Shown: piece by piece, positions 26,064 to 33,788 of the stretch
Position numbering within the stretch: position 1 is the first letter of the stretch
Layout: each line of letters starts with the position of its first letter
NCBI GenBank assembly: GCA_029821495.1
Contig: JALGTG010000024.1
Coordinates: forward strand, 1 to 33,788
From: Candidatus Hebobacteria bacterium
GTDB taxonomy: Bacteria > Armatimonadota > Hebobacteria > Hebobacterales > Hebobacteraceae
DNA: 33,788 nt
Direction of reading: 5' to 3'
Notes under the pieces: generated by a model
What the model saw: only the letters and a program-made list of their open reading frames with translations
Database searches by the model: none
Told to the model about the DNA's origin: nothing
Made by a program: the position numbers and the translations under genes

Positions 26064-26383
26064 TTCTCGTACCTTGTCTTGCCCGTGGGAGGGCGAAGTG
26101 GTTTGTGGGGCGTGGTGTCAGCGAGATGGCACACTCAGGGTCCGGTCAGCACAGCCAGGCTTGCCGAGTGCGGCTCGTCTGGCGGTGAGCGGTGTGGCCG
26201 ATCCGTTGGGCCGTTGAGTTCAGCCGTGCTGTGGATATGCCGCTCCAGTAGGGGTAGCAGTCCGCATAGCAGGTGTGGGGGTTGGGGACCCCCGCGCGCC
26301 CGCGTTTGCCTTTACGACGGTGGAACCTAAACCGAGTCGGGCGACGCGCGCCTCAAGGGATTCGTCCGGGGTTCACCGCGGGC

Positions 26384-26412
26384 ATTATACCACAGACGAG
26401 GGGGAATGTACA
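26384..26412 (-). promoter_or_regulatory. Putative rho promoter
   Basis: Minus strand TGTACA (26407-26412) - 17 nt - TATAAT (26384-26389); implies ~310-nt rho leader. Confidence 0.65.
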
Positions 26413-26448
26413 CCCGACTGGGGTCAGTTTCTTGAGGGAGTGATGGGA

Positions 26449-27015
26449 TCATTCGATCTCGTCGGGCGGGGTGCCTCGGCCGGCGTAGATCTCCGGCTTG
26501 AGGATGCCGATGCAGGATAGGTTGCGATAGCGCTGGGCGAAGTCCAGTCCGTAGCCGACGACGAAGGCGTCGGGGATCTGGAAGCCGAGGTAGTCCGCCT
26601 TGGCCTCGATTCGCCGGCGACTGGGTTTGTCGAGCAGGGCGACGACCTTGACGCTGGCGGGCTTGCGGGCGCGGATGGTGTCGAGAAGGTAGTGGAGGGT
26701 GAGGCCGGTGTCGATGATGTCTTCGACGATGAGGACGTGCTTGCTCTCGACGTTGGTCTCGAGGTCCTTCATGATGCGGAAGACGCCGCTGGAGGAGGTG
26801 TCCTTGCCGTAGCTGGACCAGGAGACGAAGTCCACGGCGCAGTCCAGGTCGAGGTGGCGCATGAGATCGGCGAGGAAGACGAAGGCGCCGTTGAGGACGC
26901 CGACGAGGACAGGCTTCTTGTCCCGGTAGTCGCGCTCGATCTGCTCGGCCAGCTCCTTGACTTTGGCCTGGATCTGATCGGCGGTGAAGAGGATCTTACT
27001 GATGTCTGACGTCAT
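26449..27015 (-). CDS. hpt: Hypoxanthine phosphoribosyltransferase
   Basis: PVLVGVLNGAFVFLADLMRHL, HVLIVEDIIDTGLTLHYLL PRPP motif, FVVGYGLDFAQRYRNL. Start ATG 27015. Confidence 0.95.
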   Translation of the reverse strand: MTSDISKILFTADQIQAKVKELAEQIERDYRDKKPVLVGVLNGAFVFLADLMRHLDLDCAVDFVSWSSYGKDTSSSGVFRIMKDLETNVESKHVLIVEDIIDTGLTLHYLLDTIRARKPASVKVVALLDKPSRRRIEAKADYLGFQIPDAFVVGYGLDFAQRYRNLSCIGILKPEIYAGRGTPPDEIE

Positions 27016-27026
27016 GGCAAAGCACC

Positions 27027-28577
27027 TCATTCCCATTCGATGGTTGCGGGAGGCTTGGAGCTGATGTCGTAGGCGACGCGATTGACGCCGGGGACCTCGT
27101 TCATGATGCGAACGCTGATGCGGGAGAGCACTTCGTAGGGGAGCTGCGCCCAGTCGGCGGTCATGGCGTCGTCGCTGGTGACGGCACGGAGGACGATGGC
27201 GCCGCCGTAGGTACGTTGGTCGCCCATAACGCCGACGCTCTTGATGGGCGCCAGGATGCCGAAGCACTGGAAGAGGCGACGATAGAGGCCGGCGGCCATG
27301 ATCTCTTCGATGATGATGGCGTCGGCCTCACGGAGGGTGTCGAGGCCGTCGGGTGTGACCTCGCCAAGGATGCGAATGGCCAGCCCCGGGCCGGGGAAGG
27401 GATGGCGCCAGACGATGTCGTCCGGAAGCCCGAGCTCCTCCCCTACCGCGCGGACTTCGTCCTTGAAGAGGTAGCGAACGGGCTCGACGAGTTGAAGCTT
27501 GAGGGTTTCGGGGAGGCCGCCCACGTTGTGGTGGGTCTTGATGCGGGCGGCCTGACGGGTGCCGCTCTCGATGACGTCGGGATAGAGAGTGCCCTGGGCG
27601 AGGAATTGGACGTCGCCGAGGTCACTGGCGTTTTCCTCGAGGACATTGGCGTACTCCTCGCCAATGATGCGGCGCTTCTCCTCGGGGTCGACGACGCCGG
27701 CGAGGCGGCTGAGGAATCGTTCCTGGGCCTGGACGTGGACGAGATTGACGTGGAAGTTCTCGCGGAAGGTGCGCACGACCTGGCCTGCCTCCTCCTTGCG
27801 GAGGAAGCCGTGATCCATGAAGACGCAGGTGAGCTGGTCGCCGATGGCACGATGGACGAGCGCGGCGGTGACGGCGGAATCGACGCCGCCGCTGAGCGCG
27901 CAGGCGACTCTTCCGTCGCCGACCTGGTCTTGGATGCCGCGGACGGCGGTGGTGACGACGGAGGCGGGGGTCCAAGTCTGGCGGCAGCCGCACTGGCGGT
28001 ATAGGAAGTTGCGGAACACCTCAGCGCCCCAGGGCGTGTGCACGACCTCGGGATGGAACTGGACTCCGAAGATGCGACGACTGCGGTCGGACATGGCGGC
28101 GAGGGCGCTGGAGGTGCGTGCGGTTTCGGCGAAGCCGGGGGGAACGCTGTCGACGCGGTCTCCGTGGCTCATCCAGGCGATGAGGCGGGGGTTGAGGTCC
28201 TGGAAGAGGTCGCCGTGGTCGAGGACAGTGATCTCGGTCTTTCCGTACTCCCGTTGCTCGCCCGCGCTCACGCTGCCGCCGAGGAGCTTCGCCATCAACT
28301 GCATGCCGTAGCAGATGCCGAGAATGGGGATGCCGGCGTCGAAGATCTGAGGATCGCAGACCGGCGCGCCGTCTTCGTAGACACTGCTGGGGCCGCCGGA
28401 GAAGACGATGCCCTTTGGGCGGCGAGCGAGGAGCTGCCCTGCGGGTGTGTCATGGGGGAGAATCTCGCAGTAGACGTGGCACTCTCGAATGCGACGTGCG
28501 ATGAGCTGGCTATACTGAGCACCGAAGTCGAGGACAATGACCAGCTCTTCGGCTTTGGGCGAATTCTGTATGGTCAT
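27027..28577 (-). CDS. guaA: GMP synthase (glutamine-hydrolysing)
   Basis: [48 protein letters not shown]-terminal [18 protein letters not shown]. Confidence 0.97.
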   Translation of the reverse strand: MTIQNSPKAEELVIVLDFGAQYSQLIARRIRECHVYCEILPHDTPAGQLLARRPKGIVFSGGPSSVYEDGAPVCDPQIFDAGIPILGICYGMQLMAKLLGGSVSAGEQREYGKTEITVLDHGDLFQDLNPRLIAWMSHGDRVDSVPPGFAETARTSSALAAMSDRSRRIFGVQFHPEVVHTPWGAEVFRNFLYRQCGCRQTWTPASVVTTAVRGIQDQVGDGRVACALSGGVDSAVTAALVHRAIGDQLTCVFMDHGFLRKEEAGQVVRTFRENFHVNLVHVQAQERFLSRLAGVVDPEEKRRIIGEEYANVLEENASDLGDVQFLAQGTLYPDVIESGTRQAARIKTHHNVGGLPETLKLQLVEPVRYLFKDEVRAVGEELGLPDDIVWRHPFPGPGLAIRILGEVTPDGLDTLREADAIIIEEIMAAGLYRRLFQCFGILAPIKSVGVMGDQRTYGGAIVLRAVTSDDAMTADWAQLPYEVLSRISVRIMNEVPGVNRVAYDISSKPPATIEWE

Positions 28578-28600
28578 AGACGCGCTTTCTTGGCGACGTG

Positions 28601-29761
28601 CTAGCGAGTGCCCCCGACGCCTTGGGCTCGCTGGAGGGCCTTGCCCTCGGTGGGCATGGCGGGGGCGACGACGATCTCGGCCTGCTGCATCTCGCGGATG
28701 TTCTTCGCTCCACAGCAGGACATGGAGAGGCGGAGGGCACCGAAGAGATTGAGGGTGCCATCGTCGCGCTTGGCGGGGCCGAGGAGGATCTGCTTCATGG
28801 GTCCAGAGGTGCCGACGTGGATGCGGGTGCCGCGAGGCAGGCCCATGTGGGAGGTGGCCATGCCCCAGTGGTAGCCGCGGCCGGGGGCCTCTTCGGCGGC
28901 GGCGAGGGGAGAGCCGATCATGACGGCGTCTGCTCCGGCGGCGATGGCCTTGGCGATGTCGCCGCCGACTCGCATACCTCCGTCGAGGATGATGGGGACG
29001 CGCTTGCCGGTTTCCGTCTCGAAGTCGTCGCGGGCGGCCGCGCAGTCGGCGGCGGCGGTGACCTGGGGTACGCCGATACCAAGGACGCGGCGGGTGGTGC
29101 AGGCGGCGCCGGGCCCGACGCCAACGAGGATGCCGTCCGCGCCGGCGCGCATGAGCTCGAGTGCGGCCTGGTAGCTGACGCAGTTGCCCACGAAGACAGG
29201 GGCCTGGACCTGGTCGGCGAGGCGCTTGAAGTCAGGGCTCTGGTAGCGGGAGGAGATATGGCGGGCGGTGGTGACGGTGGCCAGGATGAAGAGGGCATCT
29301 ATGTTGCCGGGGCCGATTATCTCGGCGGCGCGCTGTGCGAAGATCGGGGTCGGCGACACGGCGACTTTGGCGCCCTTCTCCTTCAGCTCGGCCACGCGGC
29401 GCTCGACGAGATGGTTTTTGAGGGGCTCCTGGTAGGCCTGCTGGATGACGGTGACAGCTTCCTCGGCGGAGGCGGCGGCGATCCGCTCGAGCAGGGGATC
29501 GGGGTCTTCGTAGCGACACTGCAGGCCCTCGAGGTGAAGCACGCCGAGGCCGCCCAGCTCGGCGAGCACGGTCGCGGAACGGACATCGACTACTGCGTCC
29601 ATCGCGGAGGCGAGGAGCGGCAGGTCCAGGCGGAGCGTTGCGAGCTCGCAAGTCAGGTCGACATCTTTCGGATCGAGCGTCGTCGCTCCAGGCACGAGGG
29701 CGACGTCGTCGAAGCCGAAGGTCTGTCGGGCTTTTCGTGCACGACCGATTGGTATCTCCAC
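28601..29761 (-). CDS. guaB3: GuaB3-type IMP dehydrogenase/GMP reductase family protein (no CBS domains)
   Basis: [91 protein letters not shown]; 386 aa. Confidence 0.85.
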   Translation of the reverse strand: MEIPIGRARKARQTFGFDDVALVPGATTLDPKDVDLTCELATLRLDLPLLASAMDAVVDVRSATVLAELGGLGVLHLEGLQCRYEDPDPLLERIAAASAEEAVTVIQQAYQEPLKNHLVERRVAELKEKGAKVAVSPTPIFAQRAAEIIGPGNIDALFILATVTTARHISSRYQSPDFKRLADQVQAPVFVGNCVSYQAALELMRAGADGILVGVGPGAACTTRRVLGIGVPQVTAAADCAAARDDFETETGKRVPIILDGGMRVGGDIAKAIAAGADAVMIGSPLAAAEEAPGRGYHWGMATSHMGLPRGTRIHVGTSGPMKQILLGPAKRDDGTLNLFGALRLSMSCCGAKNIREMQQAEIVVAPAMPTEGKALQRAQGVGGTR

Positions 29762-30021
29762 GCCGGTGCGGCCCTCCTTGTAGCGGGTTAGCTGCCGAGG
29801 ATCGACGGGTAGCTGGTGGAGTGCTGCGGAAGGGCTACCACCGTCGGGACCTCATCCGGGGGCGGAAAACGCGTCCGGTTGCCCGGTGGGCAGGGAGCCG
29901 GCCGAGGTGGGCACCGCTCGTCGCCGTCGGGCAAGGGCCTGTGCGGGCCGCCTCTCCCGAGAAGCAGACGGGCGGCAGTACAGAGTCGGCATCGACCCCT
30001 GCCGGTCCGCCGCCAGAGAAT
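29762..30021 (-). promoter_or_regulatory. ~260-nt 5' leader of guaB3-guaA-hpt, potentially structured
   Basis: Between the consensus promoter and the guaB3 start; contains complementary arms such as TTGCCC/GGGCAA, GGCGGC/GCCGCC and GGTAGC/GCTACC. Confidence 0.5.
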
Positions 30022-30027
30022 TGGGGT

Positions 30028-30056
30028 ATTGTAGCAACGGGGCGCGGGGTTGTCAA
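30028..30056 (-). promoter_or_regulatory. Sigma70-type promoter of guaB3-guaA-hpt
   Basis: Minus strand TTGACA (30051-30056) - 17 nt - TACAAT (30028-30033). Confidence 0.82.
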
Positions 30057-30130
30057 ACGCGAGAGCACACGGTTGATCTGAGGGATGGGAGGATATAAGA
30101 TAGAGGCGAAGGGGGCTAGCGACAAGTAAG

Positions 30131-30589
30131 ATGGCCGACTGGTGGGAGATCGCGAGGAAAGACGAGAGCGGGGACCCATGCGACGGGTGCCACGAATGTG
30201 GGCTGCGGTGTGTCGCCGGGATCCAGATGACCCGGCCTGAGTTCGACCGCATCGTGGAGCATCTTCGGGGTCTGGATCCGAGCCAGGTGATCCGGGTGAT
30301 GGAGCAAGAGAAGCGGGTGGCGTGGTTCGAGGATATCGAGACGGAGGCATGTCTCTTCTATGACGTGGCGCGGCGGCGGTGCCTGGTATACCCAGCACGG
30401 CCGCTGGTGTGCCGCCTGTTCGGGCGGGTGGAGTGGATGCCGTGTCCGATCGGCAAGCAGCTGCGGCCGATCCGTGACGGGCTGCGGATATTCCAGGAGT
30501 ACGCGGGGGAGGAACGGGCCACGTTTGTGGAGTGGTGTACGGCGCTGGGGATGTTCGATTTCAAGCAGCTTACGTCAGAGGGGCGATAG
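30131..30589 (+). CDS. YkgJ-like CxxCxxxxC cluster (putative metal-chelating) protein
   Basis: PCDGCHECGLRCVAGIQMTRPEFDRI...EACLFYDVARRRCLVYPARPLVCRLFGRVEWMPCPIG. Confidence 0.82.
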   Translation: MADWWEIARKDESGDPCDGCHECGLRCVAGIQMTRPEFDRIVEHLRGLDPSQVIRVMEQEKRVAWFEDIETEACLFYDVARRRCLVYPARPLVCRLFGRVEWMPCPIGKQLRPIRDGLRIFQEYAGEERATFVEWCTALGMFDFKQLTSEGR

Positions 30590-31486
30590 GCGCCGCAGTT
30601 CAGGGGTGAGAGCAGCGTAGGGAGCCGTAGGGAGCGACGGCTGGGGCGATTGGTGGTGCTCCTTTCCGCAGACGGGGCAGGGGCCGAAGGGGACCACCCA
30701 CCAATCGTTGGTCCAGACGCCGCAGTCAAAGAGCACGCCCTCATCGGCCAGTGTGACGGGGCAGGCGCCGTAGATGGTGTGGAACCCTTCGAAAGTCTGG
30801 CAGCCGTCGCTGGTGCGGCCGCAGTTCGGGCAGCGGAACTTCGGGGACATGAGGGTGCCACGCGAGAAGCGGTAGCCGACGAACTCGACGGGAGATCGGC
30901 AGTTGATGCACATGGCGCCGTCGAGTCGGGCGAAGTTGATGCGGAGGAAGCGGATGCCGCGGGGGGCTTCCACAAGCTCATCTCGGTAATCGCGCGGCAG
31001 GTACATGAGCTTGGGAAGAGCGAGGCCGGCGGCGTCGAGGTTCTCGTGGAGGCTGGGGACGAGGGCGACGACCCGCGGGCCGAGGGCGGACTCGCCGACC
31101 GGCGCCGCGGCGCCGGGTATGAAACCCGAGACGAGAATGAGGGCCGCGGCCAGGATGACACCGAAGACTACTCCGAAGCCGGCGCCGCCGATGCGGTTGG
31201 CGACCTTGGATGTCTGGAAGCGTTCTGCTAGAAACGAGAAGCCCCATCCGGCGAGGACCACGCCTAGGACTGCGACGAGGGCGAAGCCGAGGAAGTCGCC
31301 CAGGGCCTGACCGGCGTGGAACACCCAACGCAGGGGGGCTGCGCCGATGGGATAGGCGACGGCGGCGAGCATGAGGCCGATGACGAGGGAGATGACGTCT
31401 CCGCCGGCGAGGATGATGCCGCGCCGAGCCCCCGAGAGTGCGAATGCTCCGACAATGGCGAGGATGAAGAGGTCGACTTGGTTCAT
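30575..31486 (-). CDS. CvpA-like membrane domain fused to multi-Cys zinc-ribbon-like C-terminus
   Basis: N-terminus MNQVDLFILAIVGAFALSGARRGIILAGGDVISLVIGLMLAAVAYP...GVVFGVILAAALILVSGFIPG; C-terminus CINC, CPNCGRTSDGC, CGVW, CPVCGKEH. Confidence 0.72.
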   Translation of the reverse strand: MNQVDLFILAIVGAFALSGARRGIILAGGDVISLVIGLMLAAVAYPIGAAPLRWVFHAGQALGDFLGFALVAVLGVVLAGWGFSFLAERFQTSKVANRIGGAGFGVVFGVILAAALILVSGFIPGAAAPVGESALGPRVVALVPSLHENLDAAGLALPKLMYLPRDYRDELVEAPRGIRFLRINFARLDGAMCINCRSPVEFVGYRFSRGTLMSPKFRCPNCGRTSDGCQTFEGFHTIYGACPVTLADEGVLFDCGVWTNDWWVVPFGPCPVCGKEHHQSPQPSLPTAPYAALTPELRRLSPL

Positions 31487-31509
31487 GGATCCAGGACGCG
31501 GCGGGGGAG

Positions 31510-32229
31510 TTAGGGGCCGCGCTTACACTCCGCGATGTTAGCGCGCAGTTGGAGCATCTTGTCAGTGCGGGTTACGGGGGCGGTCTTACGCACACAGGTG
31601 AGCGTTTGCTCGGGGCCCTGGTCGAGGGGGACAACCATGCGGCCGTTGTCGGCGAGTTCCTTAAAGAGCTCGTCGGGCACCAGTTTGGTGGCGCACGTCA
31701 TGAGGATGGCATCGTAGGGCGCGTGCCCGGCGCAACCAACCTTGCACGCCTGGCCGTTCTCCCAGGTGGGCGATGAGGAGCCGGCCGCTTCGAGGCGCTT
31801 GCGGGCGGCTGCGGCCACCTTTGGCCGGGCGTCCATTACATGCAGCTTTGAGGTCAAGTGGGACAGGATGGCAATGCAGTAGCCGGATTCCGCTCCCACC
31901 TGGAGGACGCTCTCGTCGGGCTCTATGTCGAGAACCTGGGCAGCGAGAGCGACCACGTAGGGACGACAGCAGGCAGGGCCGCCGCCGGCGGCAAGGAGGG
32001 GAACGTCGTCGTATGCGCGATCCTGGTGCTCTTCGGATACGAAGCGATGCCTGGGGACGCTGCCCATGGCGGCGAGGACGCGCTCGCTGCGTATGCCCTG
32101 GGAGCGGAGGTGTTCGACCATAGCTGCACGCTCCGCCTCGTAGCGCGGGGACGCGCCGGTGCCGGGACGGACGCTGGAGAGTGCGGCCCCCAGTAGGATG
32201 ACAGCGGCCCAGGAATGCTTTGCTGTCAC
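31510..32229 (-). CDS. Signal-peptide-bearing protein-L-isoaspartate methyltransferase-like protein (degenerate)
   Basis: Signal MTAKHSWAAVILLGAALSSVRPGTGASP; RVLAAMGSVPRHRFVSEEHQDRAYDDVPL typical of PCMT; SAM motif altered to VLQVGAESGY. Confidence 0.72.
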   Translation of the reverse strand: MTAKHSWAAVILLGAALSSVRPGTGASPRYEAERAAMVEHLRSQGIRSERVLAAMGSVPRHRFVSEEHQDRAYDDVPLLAAGGGPACCRPYVVALAAQVLDIEPDESVLQVGAESGYCIAILSHLTSKLHVMDARPKVAAAARKRLEAAGSSSPTWENGQACKVGCAGHAPYDAILMTCATKLVPDELFKELADNGRMVVPLDQGPEQTLTCVRKTAPVTRTDKMLQLRANIAECKRGP

Positions 32230-32486
32230 AACTTATCTTCGACTCTGCGGAAGATGTGCGCCAAGAGTGTGCGGTAACTCAGCAGAGCTCTGCCGTACAG
32301 GATTCTGCGGGGGGCTGCGGACCCCTGCCAGGACATCGGAAGTGGCAGGAAAGTTGGGTATGGAACGAGAAGCGGGGCAGGAGCGGAAGGGATGGAGAGG
32401 GTTGCCGCCAGGGGGGAGGGGGTCGAAGCCGGGACGACGCCGCACACCGTGAAGGTGCTGGTTCCTCCGGCTGGGGAGGATGAAGT

Positions 32487-32505
32487 GGGTCCTCCCCTAC
32501 TCCGC
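32487..32505. repeat. Dispersed 19-bp repeat copy 2
   Basis: GGGTCCTCCCCTACTCCGC, identical to 23252-23270. Confidence 0.85.
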
Positions 32506-32578
32506 GTGGGGCGAGGGGTTTGGCGCGCGTTCGCGGCGGGGGTGTGACGACACTGGCAGTAGGCTGGATTGAGAGGCT

Positions 32579-33342
32579 ATGAGCGGATACCGGATCGTCT
32601 CCAAGCGGGTGATGGCCCCCGGGGTAACGCGGCTGGAGGTGGAGGCGCCGCGGATTGCGCGAAAGGCGCGGGCCGGGCAGTTCGTGATTGTGCGCGTGGA
32701 CGAGCGAGGGGAGCGCATTCCGCTGACCATTGCAGAGCACCACCCCGAGAAGGGCACGATAGCGGTCGTGTTCCAGGCGGTCGGCTTCTCCACGCGCCAG
32801 ATGGCGGGGCTGGAGGTCGGGGAGTCGCTGGCGAACGTGCTCGGGCCGCTCGGACGGCCGACGGAGGTGAAGCAGTACGGCCGCGTGGTGTGCGTGGGAG
32901 GGGGCGTGGGGATCGCGTTCATGTATCCGGAGATACGAGCTTTCGCGGAGGCGGGGAACGAGATTATCACTATCCTGGGGGCCCGGACGAAGGAGGCCTG
33001 CTGGAGGGTGGGGAGCAGTACGACTACTGCATCGCGATCGGGCCGATCCCGATGATGAAGGCGACGACGGAGCTGACGAAGGAGTACGGGCTGGCGACGC
33101 TGGTGAGCCTGGATCCCATCATGGTGGATGGGACGGGAATGTGCGGGGGATGTCGCGTGACGGTGGGAGGCGAGGTGAAGTTCGCGTGCGTTGACGGGCC
33201 GGACTTCGACGGACATCAGGTGGACTTCGACGAGCTGGCGAAGCGGAAGCGAGCGTATGTGGCGGAAGAGGAGCAGTGCCGGCTGGAGGAGGTGGTGTCG
33301 GGGATGGAGGGAGACGGGGCGGAGGCAGAAGAGTCCGAGTGA
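32579..33342 (+). pseudogene. Ferredoxin-NADP+ reductase / sulfide dehydrogenase subunit (NfnA/SudB-like), internally deleted and frameshifted
   Basis: Frame 1 (32579-33055): YRIVSKRVMAPGVTRLEVEAPRIARKARAGQFVIVRVDERGERIPLTIAEHHPEKGTI...VCVGGGVGIAFMYPEIRAF...ITILGARTKEA; continues in another frame (to 33342): LLEGGEQYDYCIAIGPIPMMKATTELTKEYGLATLVSLDPIMVDGTGMCGGCRVTVGGEVKFACVDGPDFDGHQVDFDEL. The expected DDGSxGxKGxVTD segment is absent. Confidence 0.8.
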
Positions 33343-33410
33343 GCCGGGCCAGGTGGGCTGCGGGTGACAGCAGGGAGCGGAGGGGACACAGAGACGCACC
33401 CGCCCTGCAG

Positions 33411-33433
33411 GGGCAGGAGACGCGCTCCTGCCC
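33411..33433 (+). other. Intergenic hairpin
   Basis: GGGCAGGAG-ACGCG-CTCCTGCCC, perfect 9-bp stem between the NfnA-like and NfnB-like genes. Confidence 0.75.
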
Positions 33434-33464
33434 TACCGATTTGGGGAGCGCGTTGAGGTGAAAG

Positions 33465-33788
33465 ATGCCGAAGGAGACGGACGGGGCTGCGAAGAGACAA
33501 GGGAAGAGAGTGCCCAGGAATCCGCTGCCGAGAAGGGACCCGAAGGAGCGGGCGAGAGACTTCGAGGAGGTGGCGCTCGGATTCGATCTGGAGGCGGCGC
33601 TGTCCGAGGCGGAGCGGTGTCTTCAGTGCAAGCAGCCCAAGTGTGTAGACGGGTGTCCGGTGGGCATAGACATTCCGGGGTTCATCAAGGCACTGCATGA
33701 GAGGCGGTTCGAGGATGCCGTCAGGGCGCTGAAGGACAAGAACAACCTGCCGGGGATCTGCGGGAGGGTGTGTCCGCAGGAGACGCAG
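33465..33788 (+). CDS. NfnB/SudA/GltD-type NAD(P)-dependent oxidoreductase (partial, runs off right edge)
   Basis: Hand translation: MPKETDGAAKRQGKRVPRNPLPRRDPKERARDFEEVALGFDLEAALSEAERCLQCKQPKCVDGCPVGIDIPGFIKALHERRFEDAVRALKDKNNLPGICGRVCPQETQ; Fe-S cluster motif CxxCxxxxCxxxCP. Confidence 0.93.
   Translation, partial: MPKETDGAAKRQGKRVPRNPLPRRDPKERARDFEEVALGFDLEAALSEAERCLQCKQPKCVDGCPVGIDIPGFIKALHERRFEDAVRALKDKNNLPGICGRVCPQETQ

Noticed and set aside
26080-26400. c-di-GMP or other known riboswitch in the rho leader (GGCAAAC motif)
   Set aside because: Only a short motif match; the rest of the GEMM consensus is absent.
28598-29791. 397-aa + strand ORF opposite guaB3
   Set aside because: Gly/Ala/Asp-rich antisense frame covering the IMPDH-family gene almost exactly.
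29900-29925. T-box-like GGTGGGCACCGC on the + strand
   Set aside because: Extra G disrupts the T-box core, no specifier-loop region or downstream aminoacyl-tRNA/amino acid gene, and the strong promoter here is on the other strand.

Overview
This is a 33.8 kb, GC-rich, gene-dense bacterial chromosomal window. From left to right I see: (i) a tightly coupled minus-strand arsenic operon (arsR, an unknown 111-aa Cys-rich ORF, arsM, and an ArsP/DUF318-type permease running off the left edge) behind a consensus sigma70 promoter with an inverted-repeat operator; (ii) a flavin-reductase-like gene whose 3' end is tandemly duplicated; (iii) a six-gene plus-strand membrane operon (2984-12715). It encodes a giant protein that fuses an apparently inactivated M28-peptidase-like domain to an FtsX/MacB-type permease, an OPT-like multi-pass membrane protein, an unknown 311-aa protein, a PqqD-like protein, a stripped-down FtsX permease and a LolD/MacB-type ATPase. 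This is my best candidate for an undescribed system. (iv) Three perfect 43-bp tandem repeats; (v) SPOR-protein, grpE and ftsZ, ending in a clear terminator; (vi) an APC permease, a homocysteine S-methyltransferase and a divergent MTA-phosphorylase-like gene; (vii) a divergent dprA, a YfhO-like protein, a SAM methyltransferase, DAHP synthase, a bifunctional nuclease and rho; (viii) hpt, guaA and guaB3-type genes behind a consensus promoter with a ~260-nt leader; (ix) a YkgJ-like protein, a CvpA/zinc-ribbon fusion and a signal-peptide-bearing PCMT-like protein; (x) an apparently internally deleted and frameshifted NfnA/SudB-type gene followed by the start of its NfnB/GltD-type partner. No tRNA, rRNA, transposase or CRISPR array was recognised. 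Family assignments come from motif recognition only; no database search was run.
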